The notes: a model not told the origin generated them from the letters alone. Shown: positions 7,439 to 15,839, counted from the first letter of the stretch. The stretch is DNA of 44,700 nucleotides from DATFMP01 sp035266845 (GCA_035266845.1 DATFMP010000031.1:1-44700); one strand, 5' to 3'. Numbers and translations are program-made.

Positions 7439-8416
7439 ATGCCCATCAAATCCGCCACCGACGCTCCGTTCCGCCTGCAACGCTCCAGCCTGTTCGTCCC
7501 GGCCACCACGCCCCGCTTCTTCGAGAAGGCTGCAAACAGCGCGGCGGATGGCATCATCCTCGACCTGGAGGACGCCGTCTCGCCGGACAAGAAGGAGGAT
7601 GCGCGCGCCGCGGCCATCCAAGCCCTCAACGGGGTGGAATGGGGCAGCCGCAACATGGCCGTCCGCATCAACGGACTGGAGACACCGCTGACCTACAAGG
7701 ACGTGGTGGGCCTGGTGGAAAACTGCCCGCGCCTGGACCTGATCGTACTGCCCATGGTCAACACGCCCAACGACGTGTACTACGTCTCCACCATGATCGA
7801 GCAGATCGAGCGCGGCCTGGGGCGGGCCCGCCGCGTGGGCATCGAGGGCATCATCGAAACGCCGCTGGGGATGGAGAACGTCTCCGGCATCGCCGCTGCC
7901 GGCGGGCGCCTGGAGGCCCTCAGCTTCGGCGCGGGGGACTACGCCGTGGGCATGAAGATGCGCAACCGCAAGATCGGCTCGGCGGACCCCAACTACGCCA
8001 TCGTCGTGCCCGGGGCGGAGGGTCGGCCCGCCGAACGGCACCTGGCCGACCAGTGGCACTTCGCCATGGCCCGGCTCGCCAACGCCTGCCGCGCCCATGG
8101 TCTGCGCCCCCGCGACAGCGCCTATGCGGACTTCAAGGACCTGGAGGGCTACCGGGCCTCCTGCCTGCGGGCCGCCTCGCTGGGCTTCGAGGGCAAGAGC
8201 TGCATTCACCCCAGCCAGATCGACGTGGCCAACGAGGTGTTCTCCCCCTCTCCACAGGAGGTGACCTGGGCCCGCGGGCTGCTGGCGGCCATGCAGCGCG
8301 GTATGGAAGCCGGCAAGGGCGCCGTGCAGATGGGCGGCGAGATGGTAGACCTCGCCAATATCAAGCTGGCCGAGAACATCCTGGCCAAGGCCGATCACAT
8401 CGCGGCCAAGCAGTAA
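7439..8416 (+). CDS. HpcH/HpaI (CitE-like) CoA-ester lyase, malyl-/citramalyl-CoA lyase type
   Basis: A 325-residue TIM-barrel lyase similar in layout to L-malyl-CoA/beta-methylmalyl-CoA lyase (Mcl) and bacterial citramalyl-CoA lyases, which split a 3-hydroxyacyl-CoA into acetyl- or propionyl-CoA and an oxoacid. SSLFVPATTPRFFEKA begins the barrel. RINGLETP supplies Arg76, GIIETPLGMENV Glu140 and SFGAGDYAV Asp167, almost the same numbering as the metal and substrate residues known in Mcl. KSCIHPSQI closes the site. The ATG at 7439 has AGGTAG upstream; an in-frame ATG at 7346 would add 31 unrelated residues. It heads the plus-strand cluster with CaiB, MaoC, PrpD and acyl-CoA dehydrogenase genes, which favours citramalyl-CoA or a similar C5 substrate. 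Confidence 0.9.
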   Translation: MPIKSATDAPFRLQRSSLFVPATTPRFFEKAANSAADGIILDLEDAVSPDKKEDARAAAIQALNGVEWGSRNMAVRINGLETPLTYKDVVGLVENCPRLDLIVLPMVNTPNDVYYVSTMIEQIERGLGRARRVGIEGIIETPLGMENVSGIAAAGGRLEALSFGAGDYAVGMKMRNRKIGSADPNYAIVVPGAEGRPAERHLADQWHFAMARLANACRAHGLRPRDSAYADFKDLEGYRASCLRAASLGFEGKSCIHPSQIDVANEVFSPSPQEVTWARGLLAAMQRGMEAGKGAVQMGGEMVDLANIKLAENILAKADHIAAKQ

Positions 8417-8497
8417 GGGCGTGGAGGTCCATCACCATACGCGAGCCAGTGCGGAGTGCACACGCCGCGCATGGTGGCGGGCAGCAGGTACTGCACG

Positions 8498-8577
8498 CGG
8501 CGCCTTGCGCCGAACATCAGATTTCTCGCTGCGCTCGAAATGACAGCGTCCCGGTCCCCTCGAGCGAATACGAGGGG
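8498..8577. repeat. Composite intergenic repeat with three hairpins ('FERSEKS' type)
   Basis: Three inverted repeats follow each other: CGGCGC-CTT-GCGCCG (8498-8512); the pseudo-palindrome TTTCTCGCTGCGCTCGAAA followed by TGACAG (8522-8546); and CCCCTCG-N8-CGAGGGG (8556-8577). The minus strand of the middle element, translated in one frame, gives CHFERSEKS, a peptide recognisable from many spurious hypothetical proteins made from a dispersed palindromic repeat in diverse bacterial genomes. It lies between the lyase and the first CoA-transferase gene and may act as an mRNA hairpin. Other copies in the genome would prove the repeat. Confidence 0.6.
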
Positions 8578-8660
8578 TCTGGTATTCACGCCACTGCGCT
8601 TGTGGTTGTAACATCCGCGTGATCCGCGGCTACCGACGTTCGCATTTCCCTGGAGCCTTC

Positions 8661-9899
8661 ATGACAAGCACGAGCCAACCCGCCGGCCAGATCGCCAACG
8701 GCGCGCCCGCCCCCCTGGAGGGCATCCGCGTGCTGGATATCGCCACGTTCATCGCCGGGCCGTTCGCCGCCGGCTCCCTGGGCGAGTTCGGGGCGGAGGT
8801 GATCAAGATCGAAAAGCCAGGCATCGGAGATTCCTTGCGCGAGCTGGGCACGCGCAGCCCGGCGGGCGACACGTACAACTGGCTCAACGAATCCCGCAAC
8901 AAGAAGTGCATCACGCTGGACCTGCGCCAGCCCAAGGGCGCCGAGCTGTTCAAGCGCCTCGTGGCGGAATCCGACGTGCTGGTGGAGAACTTTCGCACGG
9001 GCACGCTGGACAAGTGGGGGCTGGGCTACGAGACGCTGCGGGCCATCAATCCGCGCTTGGTGATGGTGCGCATCACGGGCTATGGGCAGACCGGGCCCAA
9101 GCGCGAGCAGCCCGGCTTCGCCCGCATCGCGCACGCGTTTTGCGGGCTGTCCTACCTCACTGGCGAGCCGGGCGGCCAGCCGCTGATGCCGGGCTCCACC
9201 ACCCTGGCGGACTACCTGACGGGCATCTACGGCGCCTATGGCGTGATGCTGGCCCTGCGCGCGCGGGAGCAGACCGGCGAGGGGCAGGTGATCGACATCG
9301 GCCTCTACGAGCCCATGTTTCGCTTCCTGGACGAGATCGCTCCGGTGTACGCGGCCACGGGCCGGGTGCGGGAGCGCATGGGCGCGGATACCTACAACTC
9401 GGTGCCCCACAGCCACTACCCCACCAAGGACGGCCAATGGGTGGCCATCGCCTGCACCAACGACAAGATGTTCGCCCGCTTCTGCGAGATCATCGGCCAA
9501 CCGGAGCTGGCCCACGCGGACCGCTTCGGCCGCAAGCCCGCGCGCCTGGAGCATCGGGACGAGATGAACCGCGTCGTCTCGGACTGGACCAGCACCCTGA
9601 CGCGCGAGGAAGTGGTGGCCCGCTGCGCCGAGGGCGGGGTACCCTGCGGCCCCATCAACTCCATTGCGGACATCTTCGCGGACGAGCAGTTCGCGGCCCG
9701 AGGCGACCTGATGCACGTGCAGGATGCCCGCGCGGGCGAGGTGGTGGTGCCGGCGCCCATGCCCTTCCTCTCCGCCACGCCGGGCAAGCTGAAGCACCTG
9801 GGCGAGGCCATGGGCGCGCACAATGAGGACGTCTACCGCGGGCTGCTGGGCCTCTCGGCCGATGAGATGAGCAAGCTACAGTCCGAGGGCGTCATCTAG
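8661..9899 (+). CDS. CaiB/BaiF family (class III) CoA-transferase 1
   Basis: A 412-residue class III CoA-transferase, which moves CoA between carboxylates through an aspartyl-CoA thioester. The N-terminal Rossmann segment GIRVLDIATFIAGPFAA and FGAEVIKIEKP are typical, and Asp184 in LADYLTG is the expected catalytic aspartate. NESRNKKCITLDL, VENFRTGTLDKWGL and GGVPCGPINSI are family blocks. The overall pattern is nearest to dicarboxylate transferases (succinyl-CoA:itaconate, malate or mesaconate types), but specificity cannot be read with certainty. The start at 8661 has GGAG seven nt upstream; an ATG at 8619 would add 14 residues. The gene follows the lyase by 244 nt containing a repeat. Confidence 0.9.
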   Translation: MTSTSQPAGQIANGAPAPLEGIRVLDIATFIAGPFAAGSLGEFGAEVIKIEKPGIGDSLRELGTRSPAGDTYNWLNESRNKKCITLDLRQPKGAELFKRLVAESDVLVENFRTGTLDKWGLGYETLRAINPRLVMVRITGYGQTGPKREQPGFARIAHAFCGLSYLTGEPGGQPLMPGSTTLADYLTGIYGAYGVMLALRAREQTGEGQVIDIGLYEPMFRFLDEIAPVYAATGRVRERMGADTYNSVPHSHYPTKDGQWVAIACTNDKMFARFCEIIGQPELAHADRFGRKPARLEHRDEMNRVVSDWTSTLTREEVVARCAEGGVPCGPINSIADIFADEQFAARGDLMHVQDARAGEVVVPAPMPFLSATPGKLKHLGEAMGAHNEDVYRGLLGLSADEMSKLQSEGVI

Positions 9900-9937
9900 C
9901 CACCCACCCGGCACTCACCTCCTCGCGAAGGCGCACC

Positions 9938-10150
9938 ATGACCACCCGCAAACTTGATGCCGAGTTCATCCTGACCCTGGCCGAGGCCGTGCAGGAGGTG
10001 ACCCTGCCGCCGGAGCAGGCCGAGCGCATGGCCGCCCTGCAGGCGCGCTTCAATGGGGCCGTGCTGGCCCAGCGCGGCCGCGTGCCGCTGGAGGCCGAGC
10101 CGGCGGACTTCGTGCGGCTGCTGAAGCACTACCGCGACGAGGCCCCATGA
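9938..10150 (+). CDS. AtzG/GatC-like small amidase partner (DUF4089-like)
   Basis: A 70-residue protein without signal or membrane segment. It is largely predicted helical: FILTLAEAVQEV, a PPEQAERMAALQARFN helix and an acidic tail EPADFVRLLKHYR. Its size, pattern and position match the small subunits that pair with amidases of the amidase-signature family: GatC of the tRNA amidotransferase, or AtzG, partner of 1-carboxybiuret hydrolase AtzE. The stop overlaps the amidase start by 4 nt (ATGA at 10147), so the two are translationally coupled and likely form a complex. Domain assignment rests on pattern and context only. Confidence 0.65.
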   Translation: MTTRKLDAEFILTLAEAVQEVTLPPEQAERMAALQARFNGAVLAQRGRVPLEAEPADFVRLLKHYRDEAP

Positions 10151-11562
10151 GCGCCGCCGAGCCGACGCACTGGAGCCTGGTGGAGGTGGCCGATGCCATC
10201 GCCGCCCGGCGCATCTCCTCCGAGGAAGTGGTGCAGGCCTGCTTGGCGCGCATCGAGCGCACGCAGCCCACACTGAACAGCTTTCTGGGCGTGGAGGCGG
10301 AGGAGGCCCTGGCCGCCGCCCGCGCCGCCGATGCGGAGCTCTCCCGCAGTGGCCCGCGCGGCCCCCTGCACGGCGTGCCCCTGGCGCACAAGGACATGTT
10401 CTACCGCGCCGGCAAGCTCTGCACCTGTGGCTCGCTGATCCGCCGCGATTGGCGGCCGGACGTAACCTGCACGCTGCTGGAGCGGCTGGACGCCGCCGGG
10501 GCCGTCACGCTGGGGCGGCTCAACATGAACGAGTTCGCCACCGGCCCCCACGGTCTGAATCAGCACACCGGGCACTGCCACAACCCCTGGAATCCGCAGC
10601 ACATCACGGGCGGCTCGTCGTCGGGCTCCGGCGCGGCCGTGGCGGGGCGGCAGGTCTATGGGGCGCTGGGCTCGGACACGGGGGGCTCCGTGCGGCTGCC
10701 GGCTGCCTTCTGTGGCGTAGTGGGCATCAAGCCCACCTACGGGCGCGTGAGCCGCTATGGCATGCTGCCGCTGTCGTTCTCCACCGACCAGGCGGGGCCG
10801 CTGGCGCGCACGGTGCGCGATGCCGCGCGCCTGCTGAAGGTGATCGCCGGGCACGACCCGCGCGATCCCACCTCCAGCCGCGAGCCCGTGCCGGACTACG
10901 AGGCGGCCCTGGGCCGGCCCATCCGGGGCATGCGCATCGGCCTGCCCACCAGCTACTACACGGACGGCCTCAGCGAACCCACCGGCGCCGCGCTGGAAGC
11001 GGCGCAGGCCGTGTTCCAGCGCCTGGGCGCCGAGCTGCACGCAGTGGACCTGCCCGATCACGACCTGCTCTATCCCCTGGGCACCATCATCACGCGCACG
11101 GAGGCTGCGACGGCGCACGCCACTTGGCTGCACGAGCGGCCGCAGGACTACTCGCCGCAGGTACGGGCGCGCATCTCCATCGGCATGTTCGTGCCCGCCA
11201 CGCGCTACCTGGACGCACTGAACCTGCGCGGCGCCGTGCTGCAAAGAGTGATGGAGCAGGTCTACTCGCAGGTGGACGTGCTGCTGGTGCCGGGCACGTC
11301 GTTCCCTGCTCCGCCCATCGCGGACGTGGACGTGGGAGACAGCCCCGGCTACCTGGAGCTGCTGGCCGCCATTACGCGCTGCACGCAGCCGGCCAACTAC
11401 CTGGGCCTGCCGGCCCTGGCGCTGCCCATGGGCTTTGCGGAGAGCGGACTGCCGCTCTCCATGCAGCTCATCGGACGGCCCTTTGGCGAAGCGCGCCTAC
11501 TGCAACTGGGCGATGCCTATCAGCGCGAAACGGACTGGCATACGCGAGCCCCGACGCTGTAA
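10147..11562 (+). CDS. Amidase signature family hydrolase (AtzE/GatA-like)
   Basis: A 471-residue amidase with an intact Ser-cisSer-Lys triad: Lys82 in AHKDMF, Ser157 in GGSSSGS and nucleophile Ser181 in GSDTGGSVR. The 75- and 24-residue spacings match characterised members such as FAAH. The C-terminal part ends with GLPLSMQLIGRPFGE, the usual substrate-pocket block. It hydrolyses an amide or acts as a transamidase part; no GatB is nearby, so a Glu-tRNA amidotransferase role is unlikely. Coupling with the preceding small protein points to an AtzE-like hydrolase needing a partner. In this operon it may release a carboxylate from an amide or ureide before CoA activation. Confidence 0.92.
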   Translation: MSAAEPTHWSLVEVADAIAARRISSEEVVQACLARIERTQPTLNSFLGVEAEEALAAARAADAELSRSGPRGPLHGVPLAHKDMFYRAGKLCTCGSLIRRDWRPDVTCTLLERLDAAGAVTLGRLNMNEFATGPHGLNQHTGHCHNPWNPQHITGGSSSGSGAAVAGRQVYGALGSDTGGSVRLPAAFCGVVGIKPTYGRVSRYGMLPLSFSTDQAGPLARTVRDAARLLKVIAGHDPRDPTSSREPVPDYEAALGRPIRGMRIGLPTSYYTDGLSEPTGAALEAAQAVFQRLGAELHAVDLPDHDLLYPLGTIITRTEAATAHATWLHERPQDYSPQVRARISIGMFVPATRYLDALNLRGAVLQRVMEQVYSQVDVLLVPGTSFPAPPIADVDVGDSPGYLELLAAITRCTQPANYLGLPALALPMGFAESGLPLSMQLIGRPFGEARLLQLGDAYQRETDWHTRAPTL

Positions 11563-11592
11563 GCTGCACCGGTTGATTGAGGAGCGCGGAGC

Positions 11593-12273
11593 ATGAGGCT
11601 GGTTGCGGTGAGCGTGGGCCTCCCCCGGGAGGTGCGGGACGAGAAGCGTGGGGTCGTGCGCACGGGCATCTGGAAGGTGCCGGTGGAAGGCCCCGTGCGC
11701 GTGGGTCGCGTGAACCTGGCCGGAGACGGGCAGGCAGACCTCGTCAACCACGGCGGTGAGCACAAGGCGGTCTACGCCTACCCGATCGAGCACTACCCGC
11801 GATGGCGTCGGGAGCTGGGCCGCGACGATCTGGCGCCAGGGGGCTTCGGCGAGAATCTGACGACGGAGGGGCTGCTGGAAAGCGCGGTGGGCATCGGGGA
11901 TCGCTTCCGCATCGGCAGTGCTGTGCTGGAGGCCAGCCAGCCCCGCACGCCGTGCTTCAAGCTGGGCCTGCGCCTGGGCGATCCGGGCATCGTCAAGCGC
12001 TTCCTGGCCAGCGGACGCTGCGGCATCTATTTCCGCGTGGTGGAGGAGGGCGAGCTGACCGCCGAAGCCGCCATCGAGCGCATCGCATACGGCGCGGGTG
12101 GCATGACGGTGGCCGAAGTGAACTGGCTGATGCACTGGGCCCCCAACGACCGCGCCGGCGCAGCCCGCGCCGCGGCACTGGAGGCGTTGGCGCCGGACTG
12201 GCGGGCGGAGTTCGCCGCCCGGGTGGGGCCTCCGCCGGCCGATGCCGCGCCGCTGCGGGGCGCCGCAAAGTGA
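11593..12273 (+). CDS. MOSC domain protein (YiiM-like)
   Basis: A 226-residue protein with the MOSC fold of molybdenum cofactor sulfurases and YiiM-type proteins. It carries GDGQADLVNHGGEHKAVYAYP, GGFGENLTTEGL, and the conserved cysteine in QPRTPCFKL, which binds molybdenum cofactor or sulfur. Related free-standing proteins handle Moco-dependent reduction of N-hydroxylated bases or sulfur transfer. The stop of the amidase is 30 nt upstream, so it is probably in the same transcript. No molybdoenzyme is encoded in the window, so its partner is unknown. Confidence 0.88.
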   Translation: MRLVAVSVGLPREVRDEKRGVVRTGIWKVPVEGPVRVGRVNLAGDGQADLVNHGGEHKAVYAYPIEHYPRWRRELGRDDLAPGGFGENLTTEGLLESAVGIGDRFRIGSAVLEASQPRTPCFKLGLRLGDPGIVKRFLASGRCGIYFRVVEEGELTAEAAIERIAYGAGGMTVAEVNWLMHWAPNDRAGAARAAALEALAPDWRAEFAARVGPPPADAAPLRGAAK

Positions 12274-12355
12274 GAACTTGGCTCTGCGCCGTCGTAGCGC
12301 CCGCCCTGCCGCCACGTTGCCCCTCCTACCCTCATCGCACGCAGAGGAATGCGCC

Positions 12356-12874
12356 ATGTCCATGAATGCCAAGTCCGTGGGGCCGAACCGCTACCGCGCG
12401 ACCCACGGGCGTTACTTCGAGGACTTCCAGGTGGGCGACGTCTATGAGCATCGGCCGGGCCGCACCATCGGCGAGGCGGACAACACCTGGTTCACGCTGC
12501 TCACCATGAACCAGCACCCCCTGCACTTCGATGCGGAGTATGCCGCCAAGAGCCAATTCGGACGGCCGCTGGTGAACAGCACCTTCACGCTCTCGCTGGT
12601 GACCGGCATGAGCGTGAGTGACGTTTCCCAGAAGGCCGTGGCAAACCTGGGCTGGACGGACATCCGCCTGCCGGCTCCAGTGTTCGTGGGCGATACGCTC
12701 TACGCGGAGTCGGAGGTGCTGGCCAAACGCGAATCCAAGAGCCATGCGGACTCGGGCATCGTCACGGTGCGCACTACCGGCAAGAAGGCGGACGGCACCG
12801 TGGTGATCAGCTTCGAGCGCACGATCCTCGTGCCCAAACAGGGGCATGGGGCGGACGACCGCGCCAACTACTGA
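12356..12874 (+). CDS. MaoC family acyl-CoA hydratase (itaconyl/mesaconyl-CoA hydratase-like)
   Basis: A single hot-dog protein of 172 residues. RYFEDFQVGDVYEHRPGRTI opens the fold and NQHPLHFDAEYA holds the hydratase site. In canonical R-specific hydratases the site is Gly-Asp-x-Asn-Pro-x-His; here the catalytic Asp position is Asn52 and His57 is kept, so the exact chemistry may differ. Single-domain MaoC proteins of this kind accompany citramalyl-CoA lyases in itaconate and leucine catabolism of other bacteria. GAGGAA precedes the ATG at 12356; Met3 is an alternative. Its place downstream of the lyase and CoA-transferase fits a hydratase feeding the lyase. Confidence 0.88.
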   Translation: MSMNAKSVGPNRYRATHGRYFEDFQVGDVYEHRPGRTIGEADNTWFTLLTMNQHPLHFDAEYAAKSQFGRPLVNSTFTLSLVTGMSVSDVSQKAVANLGWTDIRLPAPVFVGDTLYAESEVLAKRESKSHADSGIVTVRTTGKKADGTVVISFERTILVPKQGHGADDRANY

Positions 12875-12907
12875 CGCCGCCCCAGCAGGCGGCCAACGGG
12901 AGCGACA

Positions 12908-14095
12908 ATGACGCAGTACCAGGTGATCGTCGTGGGAGGAGGCATCAGCGGACTCAGCCTCGCCCATTATTGCCGGGCGCAAGGCCGCGCCACCTGCCTG
13001 CTGGAGCGCGAGGAGCGCGTCGGCGGCGCGCTGCACAGCGCGCGCTTCGGCAAGGACTTCTGGCTGGAGTTGGGCGCGCACACCGGCTACAACTCCTACA
13101 GCCGACTGCTCAACATCGTGGAGGTGCTGGGGCTGGCGAGCCGTCTCACCCATCGCGAGACGGCGCGATGGATGCTCTGGCGCGGCGGCCACGTGCAGTC
13201 CGTGCTGTCGCGGCTCAACTGGCTGGAGTTGGCCGTATCCATGCCGCGCATGTTCACGGCGATCCGCACTGGCAAGAGCGTCGAGGCCTACTACAGCCGC
13301 GTGCTGGGCAAGCGGAACTTCGAGCAGGTGGTGCGGCCCATGCTTAGCGCCGTGGTTTCACAGGATGCCGCAACCATCCCGGCCGAACTGCTGTTCAAGA
13401 AGCGCCCCCGCCGCAAGGAGCATCCCCGCAGCTTCGCCTTCTGGGGCGGCCTGCAGAGCATCCCCGAGGCCATCGCCGACCAGCGCCAGCTCACCGTGCT
13501 GCGAGGCGTGGGGGCCGAGCGCATCGTCCGCGACAACACGACCTGGCGCGTGACCACCAGCGATGGTCAGACCCTCGAAGCGCCCGCGCTGGCCATCGCC
13601 ACGGGACCGGACGTGGGCGCCAGGCTGCTGGCGGAGGCCGCGCCGGACGTGGCCACCCTGCTGGGCCGCATCGGCATGGCCACCCTGGAGACCGAGGGCG
13701 TGGTGGTGCGTTCGGCGCGCACGCACCTGCCCCGGCTGGCCGGGCTGGTGGGCGTGGAAGCGCCCTTCTGGAGCGTGGTCGCGCGTGATCCGGTGCGCCA
13801 CCGGGATTACCGTGGCTTCGCCTTCCACTTCCGCCCCGGCACGCCACCCGAGGAGCGCACCGCGCGCATCTGCGCCGTGCTCGGCATTCAGCCGCAGTCC
13901 ATCGAGGAACGCGTCTCCGTCACGCGCAGCCTTCCCGCCCCGGATCACACCCACGCGGAGGTGATCCGCCACCTGTACGAGCGCCTGGCGGACGTGCGGC
14001 TGCTGGTCACAGGCAACTACTTCGGCGGTCTGGCCATCGAGGACTGCGTAGCCCGCTCGGCCGCCGAGGTGGAGCGCCTGCTGTCCCTGGATTAG
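12908..14095 (+). CDS. FAD-dependent oxidoreductase, protoporphyrinogen oxidase (HemY)-like
   Basis: A 395-residue flavoprotein. The FAD-binding dinucleotide fold is at the N-terminus (VVGGGISGLS, residues 9-17, then LLEREERVGGALHS). The C-terminus ends with LLVTGNYFGGLAIEDCVARS, similar to the GNY-type closing motif of oxygen-dependent protoporphyrinogen oxidases and related amine oxidases. It is shorter than most HemY proteins (about 460), and no other heme gene is present, so a different amine or phytoene-type substrate is possible. It starts 33 nt after the MaoC gene. A heme role is a guess; oxidoreductase class is secure. Confidence 0.8.
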   Translation: MTQYQVIVVGGGISGLSLAHYCRAQGRATCLLEREERVGGALHSARFGKDFWLELGAHTGYNSYSRLLNIVEVLGLASRLTHRETARWMLWRGGHVQSVLSRLNWLELAVSMPRMFTAIRTGKSVEAYYSRVLGKRNFEQVVRPMLSAVVSQDAATIPAELLFKKRPRRKEHPRSFAFWGGLQSIPEAIADQRQLTVLRGVGAERIVRDNTTWRVTTSDGQTLEAPALAIATGPDVGARLLAEAAPDVATLLGRIGMATLETEGVVVRSARTHLPRLAGLVGVEAPFWSVVARDPVRHRDYRGFAFHFRPGTPPEERTARICAVLGIQPQSIEERVSVTRSLPAPDHTHAEVIRHLYERLADVRLLVTGNYFGGLAIEDCVARSAAEVERLLSLD

Positions 14096-14375
14096 CGCCC
14101 GCCTTGCATCGGATGGCCGTCCCCCTTCGAGACGCCTGCTGCGCAGGCTCCTTAGGAAGGCGGTCCGCGCTTACCGGGAGCGCCGATCCGCACGATTGAC
14201 GCGTCGCCCCGGCCGGGCCGGTGCGATGACGCCAGTCGCCACGGCCCTGCCGGCGCCGGCCCTCGCAAATTGACATCTCCCCGGGGCTTGCAGGAAGATC
14301 GGGTCCGACCGCGTCCCACGCGTGGACGCGCCCCGAACGCCGTCCCCCGCCCGCCCCGTATCCCGAGGAGCCACC
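14096..14375. other. 280-nt intergenic region with hairpin and perfect -35 box
   Basis: This gap between the oxidase and PrpD genes holds a perfect 6-bp hairpin GCCTGC-TGC-GCAGGC (14134-14148) soon after the oxidase stop. Further on, TTGACA (14270-14275) is followed at 18 nt by the weak box GAAGAT (14294-14299), with CCCCGGGG in the spacer. It suggests a weak stop and a new promoter, splitting the plus-strand run into two transcripts. Confidence 0.4.
14270..14299 (+). promoter_or_regulatory. Promoter-like TTGACA-N18-GAAGAT upstream of prpD-like gene
   Basis: The -35 box is a perfect consensus and stands out in GC-rich sequence; the -10 box is poor, as in activator-dependent promoters. An 8-bp palindrome CCCCGGGG (14279-14286) lies in the spacer and could be a binding site. 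The ATG of the PrpD-like gene is 76 nt downstream. Confidence 0.35.
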
Positions 14376-15839
14376 ATGAAGCCGGCCACCGTGACCCCGC
14401 TCAATCCGCCAGAGGCAGGCGGCGCAGCCCCCGCCGAGCATACCGGCACCGATGCTGCGTCCATCGCCCAGGTACTGGCCGCCTTTGCCCATGACCTGGG
14501 CTACGAGGACATTCCCGCGGCCGTGCGCGAGCGCGCCAAGCACCTGATGCTGGATGCCATGGGCATTGCCCTGGCCTCGACACGCTGGGACTTCGCGCAC
14601 AAGAGCCTCACGGCGGTGCAGGGGCTGGCCGGCGCCGTCGGGGGCGAGTGCACGGTGCTGGGCCTGCCGGCGCGGCTGCCCCTGCGCGATGCCGTGATGC
14701 TCAACGGCATCCTGGTGCACGGGCTGGACTACGACGACACCCACGTGCCCGGCGTGATCCACGCCACTGCGAGCACGTTTCCCACCGCACTGGGGGTGGC
14801 GGAGCACCTGGGCCTGAGCGGCCGCGCGGCGCTGACGGCCTACGTGGTCGGCATCGAGACGGGCGCGCGGCTGGGCGCCGTGGCCAAGGGCGCCTTCCAC
14901 CAGATCGGCTTCCACCCCACCGGGCTGATCGGCGCCTATGCCTGCGCCCTGCTGGCGGGGCGGCTGATGGGTGCCACCCCGGCGCAACTCCACATGGCGC
15001 AAGGTATTACGCTTTCCACCGGGGCCGGATCGCTGGAGTTCCTGGAGGATGGCGCGTGGACCAAGCGCCTGCACCCAGGCTGGGCCGGCGTGGCCGGCAT
15101 CACGGGAGCGGCCCTGGCCCGCCAGGGCTTCGTGGGGCCCCAGCGCCCCTACGAGGGCCGCTTCGGCCTGTTCCCCAGCCATCTGGGGCCGCTGGCCGAG
15201 GGCTGCGACTACACCCTGGCCACCGCGGGGCTGGGCGAAAGCTGGGAACTGGAGCAGGTGGCCGTCAAGCCCTTCCCGGCGTGCCACTTCGCCCACGGCT
15301 GCGCGGACGCGGCCATCGCCATCGCCCGCGAGAACAAGCTGCGCCCGGAGGACATCGCCGGCGTGCGGGCGCTGGTGCCGCGCGAGGTCATCAAGACCAT
15401 CTGCGAGCCCATCGCCAACAAGCTGCGCCCCGTCAGCGACTACGATGCCAAATTCTCCCTGCCCTTCGTGGTGGCGGCCAGCCTGGCCCGCGGGCGCTTC
15501 GGCCTGGCGGAACTGGAGGACGAGACCCTGCACGACGAGACCATCCTGGCGCTGGCCGCGAAGGTGCACTACGAGGCCGACCCCGCTTCCCCCTTCCCCC
15601 GCGCCTACTCGGGCGAGGTGATCGTCACCACCCGCGACGGGCGGGAGCTGAAGCACCGCGAACACGTGAACCGCGGCGCCGCGGAGCGCCCCCTAAGCAA
15701 TGACGAGATCGTCGCCAAGTACCTGGACAACGCCCAGCGGGCGGTCTCGCGCGAGCGCGCCGAGCGCATCCGCGATGCCCTGCTGGGCCTGGACGCCGCG
15801 CCGGACGTGCGCAGCGTCACGACCGTGCTGGGCGGCTGA
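14376..15839 (+). CDS. MmgE/PrpD family protein (dehydratase/decarboxylase fold)
   Basis: A 487-residue MmgE/PrpD protein. The family contains 2-methylcitrate dehydratase, cis-aconitate decarboxylase (itaconate-forming) and epimerases. Active-site blocks are visible: HGLDYDDTHVPGVIHA (115-130), GFHPTG and WTKRLHPGWAG, whose Lys matches the lysine of the cis-aconitate decarboxylase site. GEVIVTTRDGREL and a C-terminal helical bundle complete it. GAGGAG precedes the ATG at 14376. Next to a CoA-ester lyase, MaoC hydratase and CoA-transferases, a role on a tricarboxylate or branched dicarboxylate is likely; the exact reaction is not decidable. The acyl-CoA dehydrogenase gene follows by 39 nt. Confidence 0.9.
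   Translation: MKPATVTPLNPPEAGGAAPAEHTGTDAASIAQVLAAFAHDLGYEDIPAAVRERAKHLMLDAMGIALASTRWDFAHKSLTAVQGLAGAVGGECTVLGLPARLPLRDAVMLNGILVHGLDYDDTHVPGVIHATASTFPTALGVAEHLGLSGRAALTAYVVGIETGARLGAVAKGAFHQIGFHPTGLIGAYACALLAGRLMGATPAQLHMAQGITLSTGAGSLEFLEDGAWTKRLHPGWAGVAGITGAALARQGFVGPQRPYEGRFGLFPSHLGPLAEGCDYTLATAGLGESWELEQVAVKPFPACHFAHGCADAAIAIARENKLRPEDIAGVRALVPREVIKTICEPIANKLRPVSDYDAKFSLPFVVAASLARGRFGLAELEDETLHDETILALAAKVHYEADPASPFPRAYSGEVIVTTRDGRELKHREHVNRGAAERPLSNDEIVAKYLDNAQRAVSRERAERIRDALLGLDAAPDVRSVTTVLGG

Noticed and set aside
8432..8614. Small minus-strand ORFs containing the FERSEKS peptide
   Set aside because: The peptide is the known translation artefact of a dispersed palindromic DNA repeat; annotated here as a repeat, not a gene.
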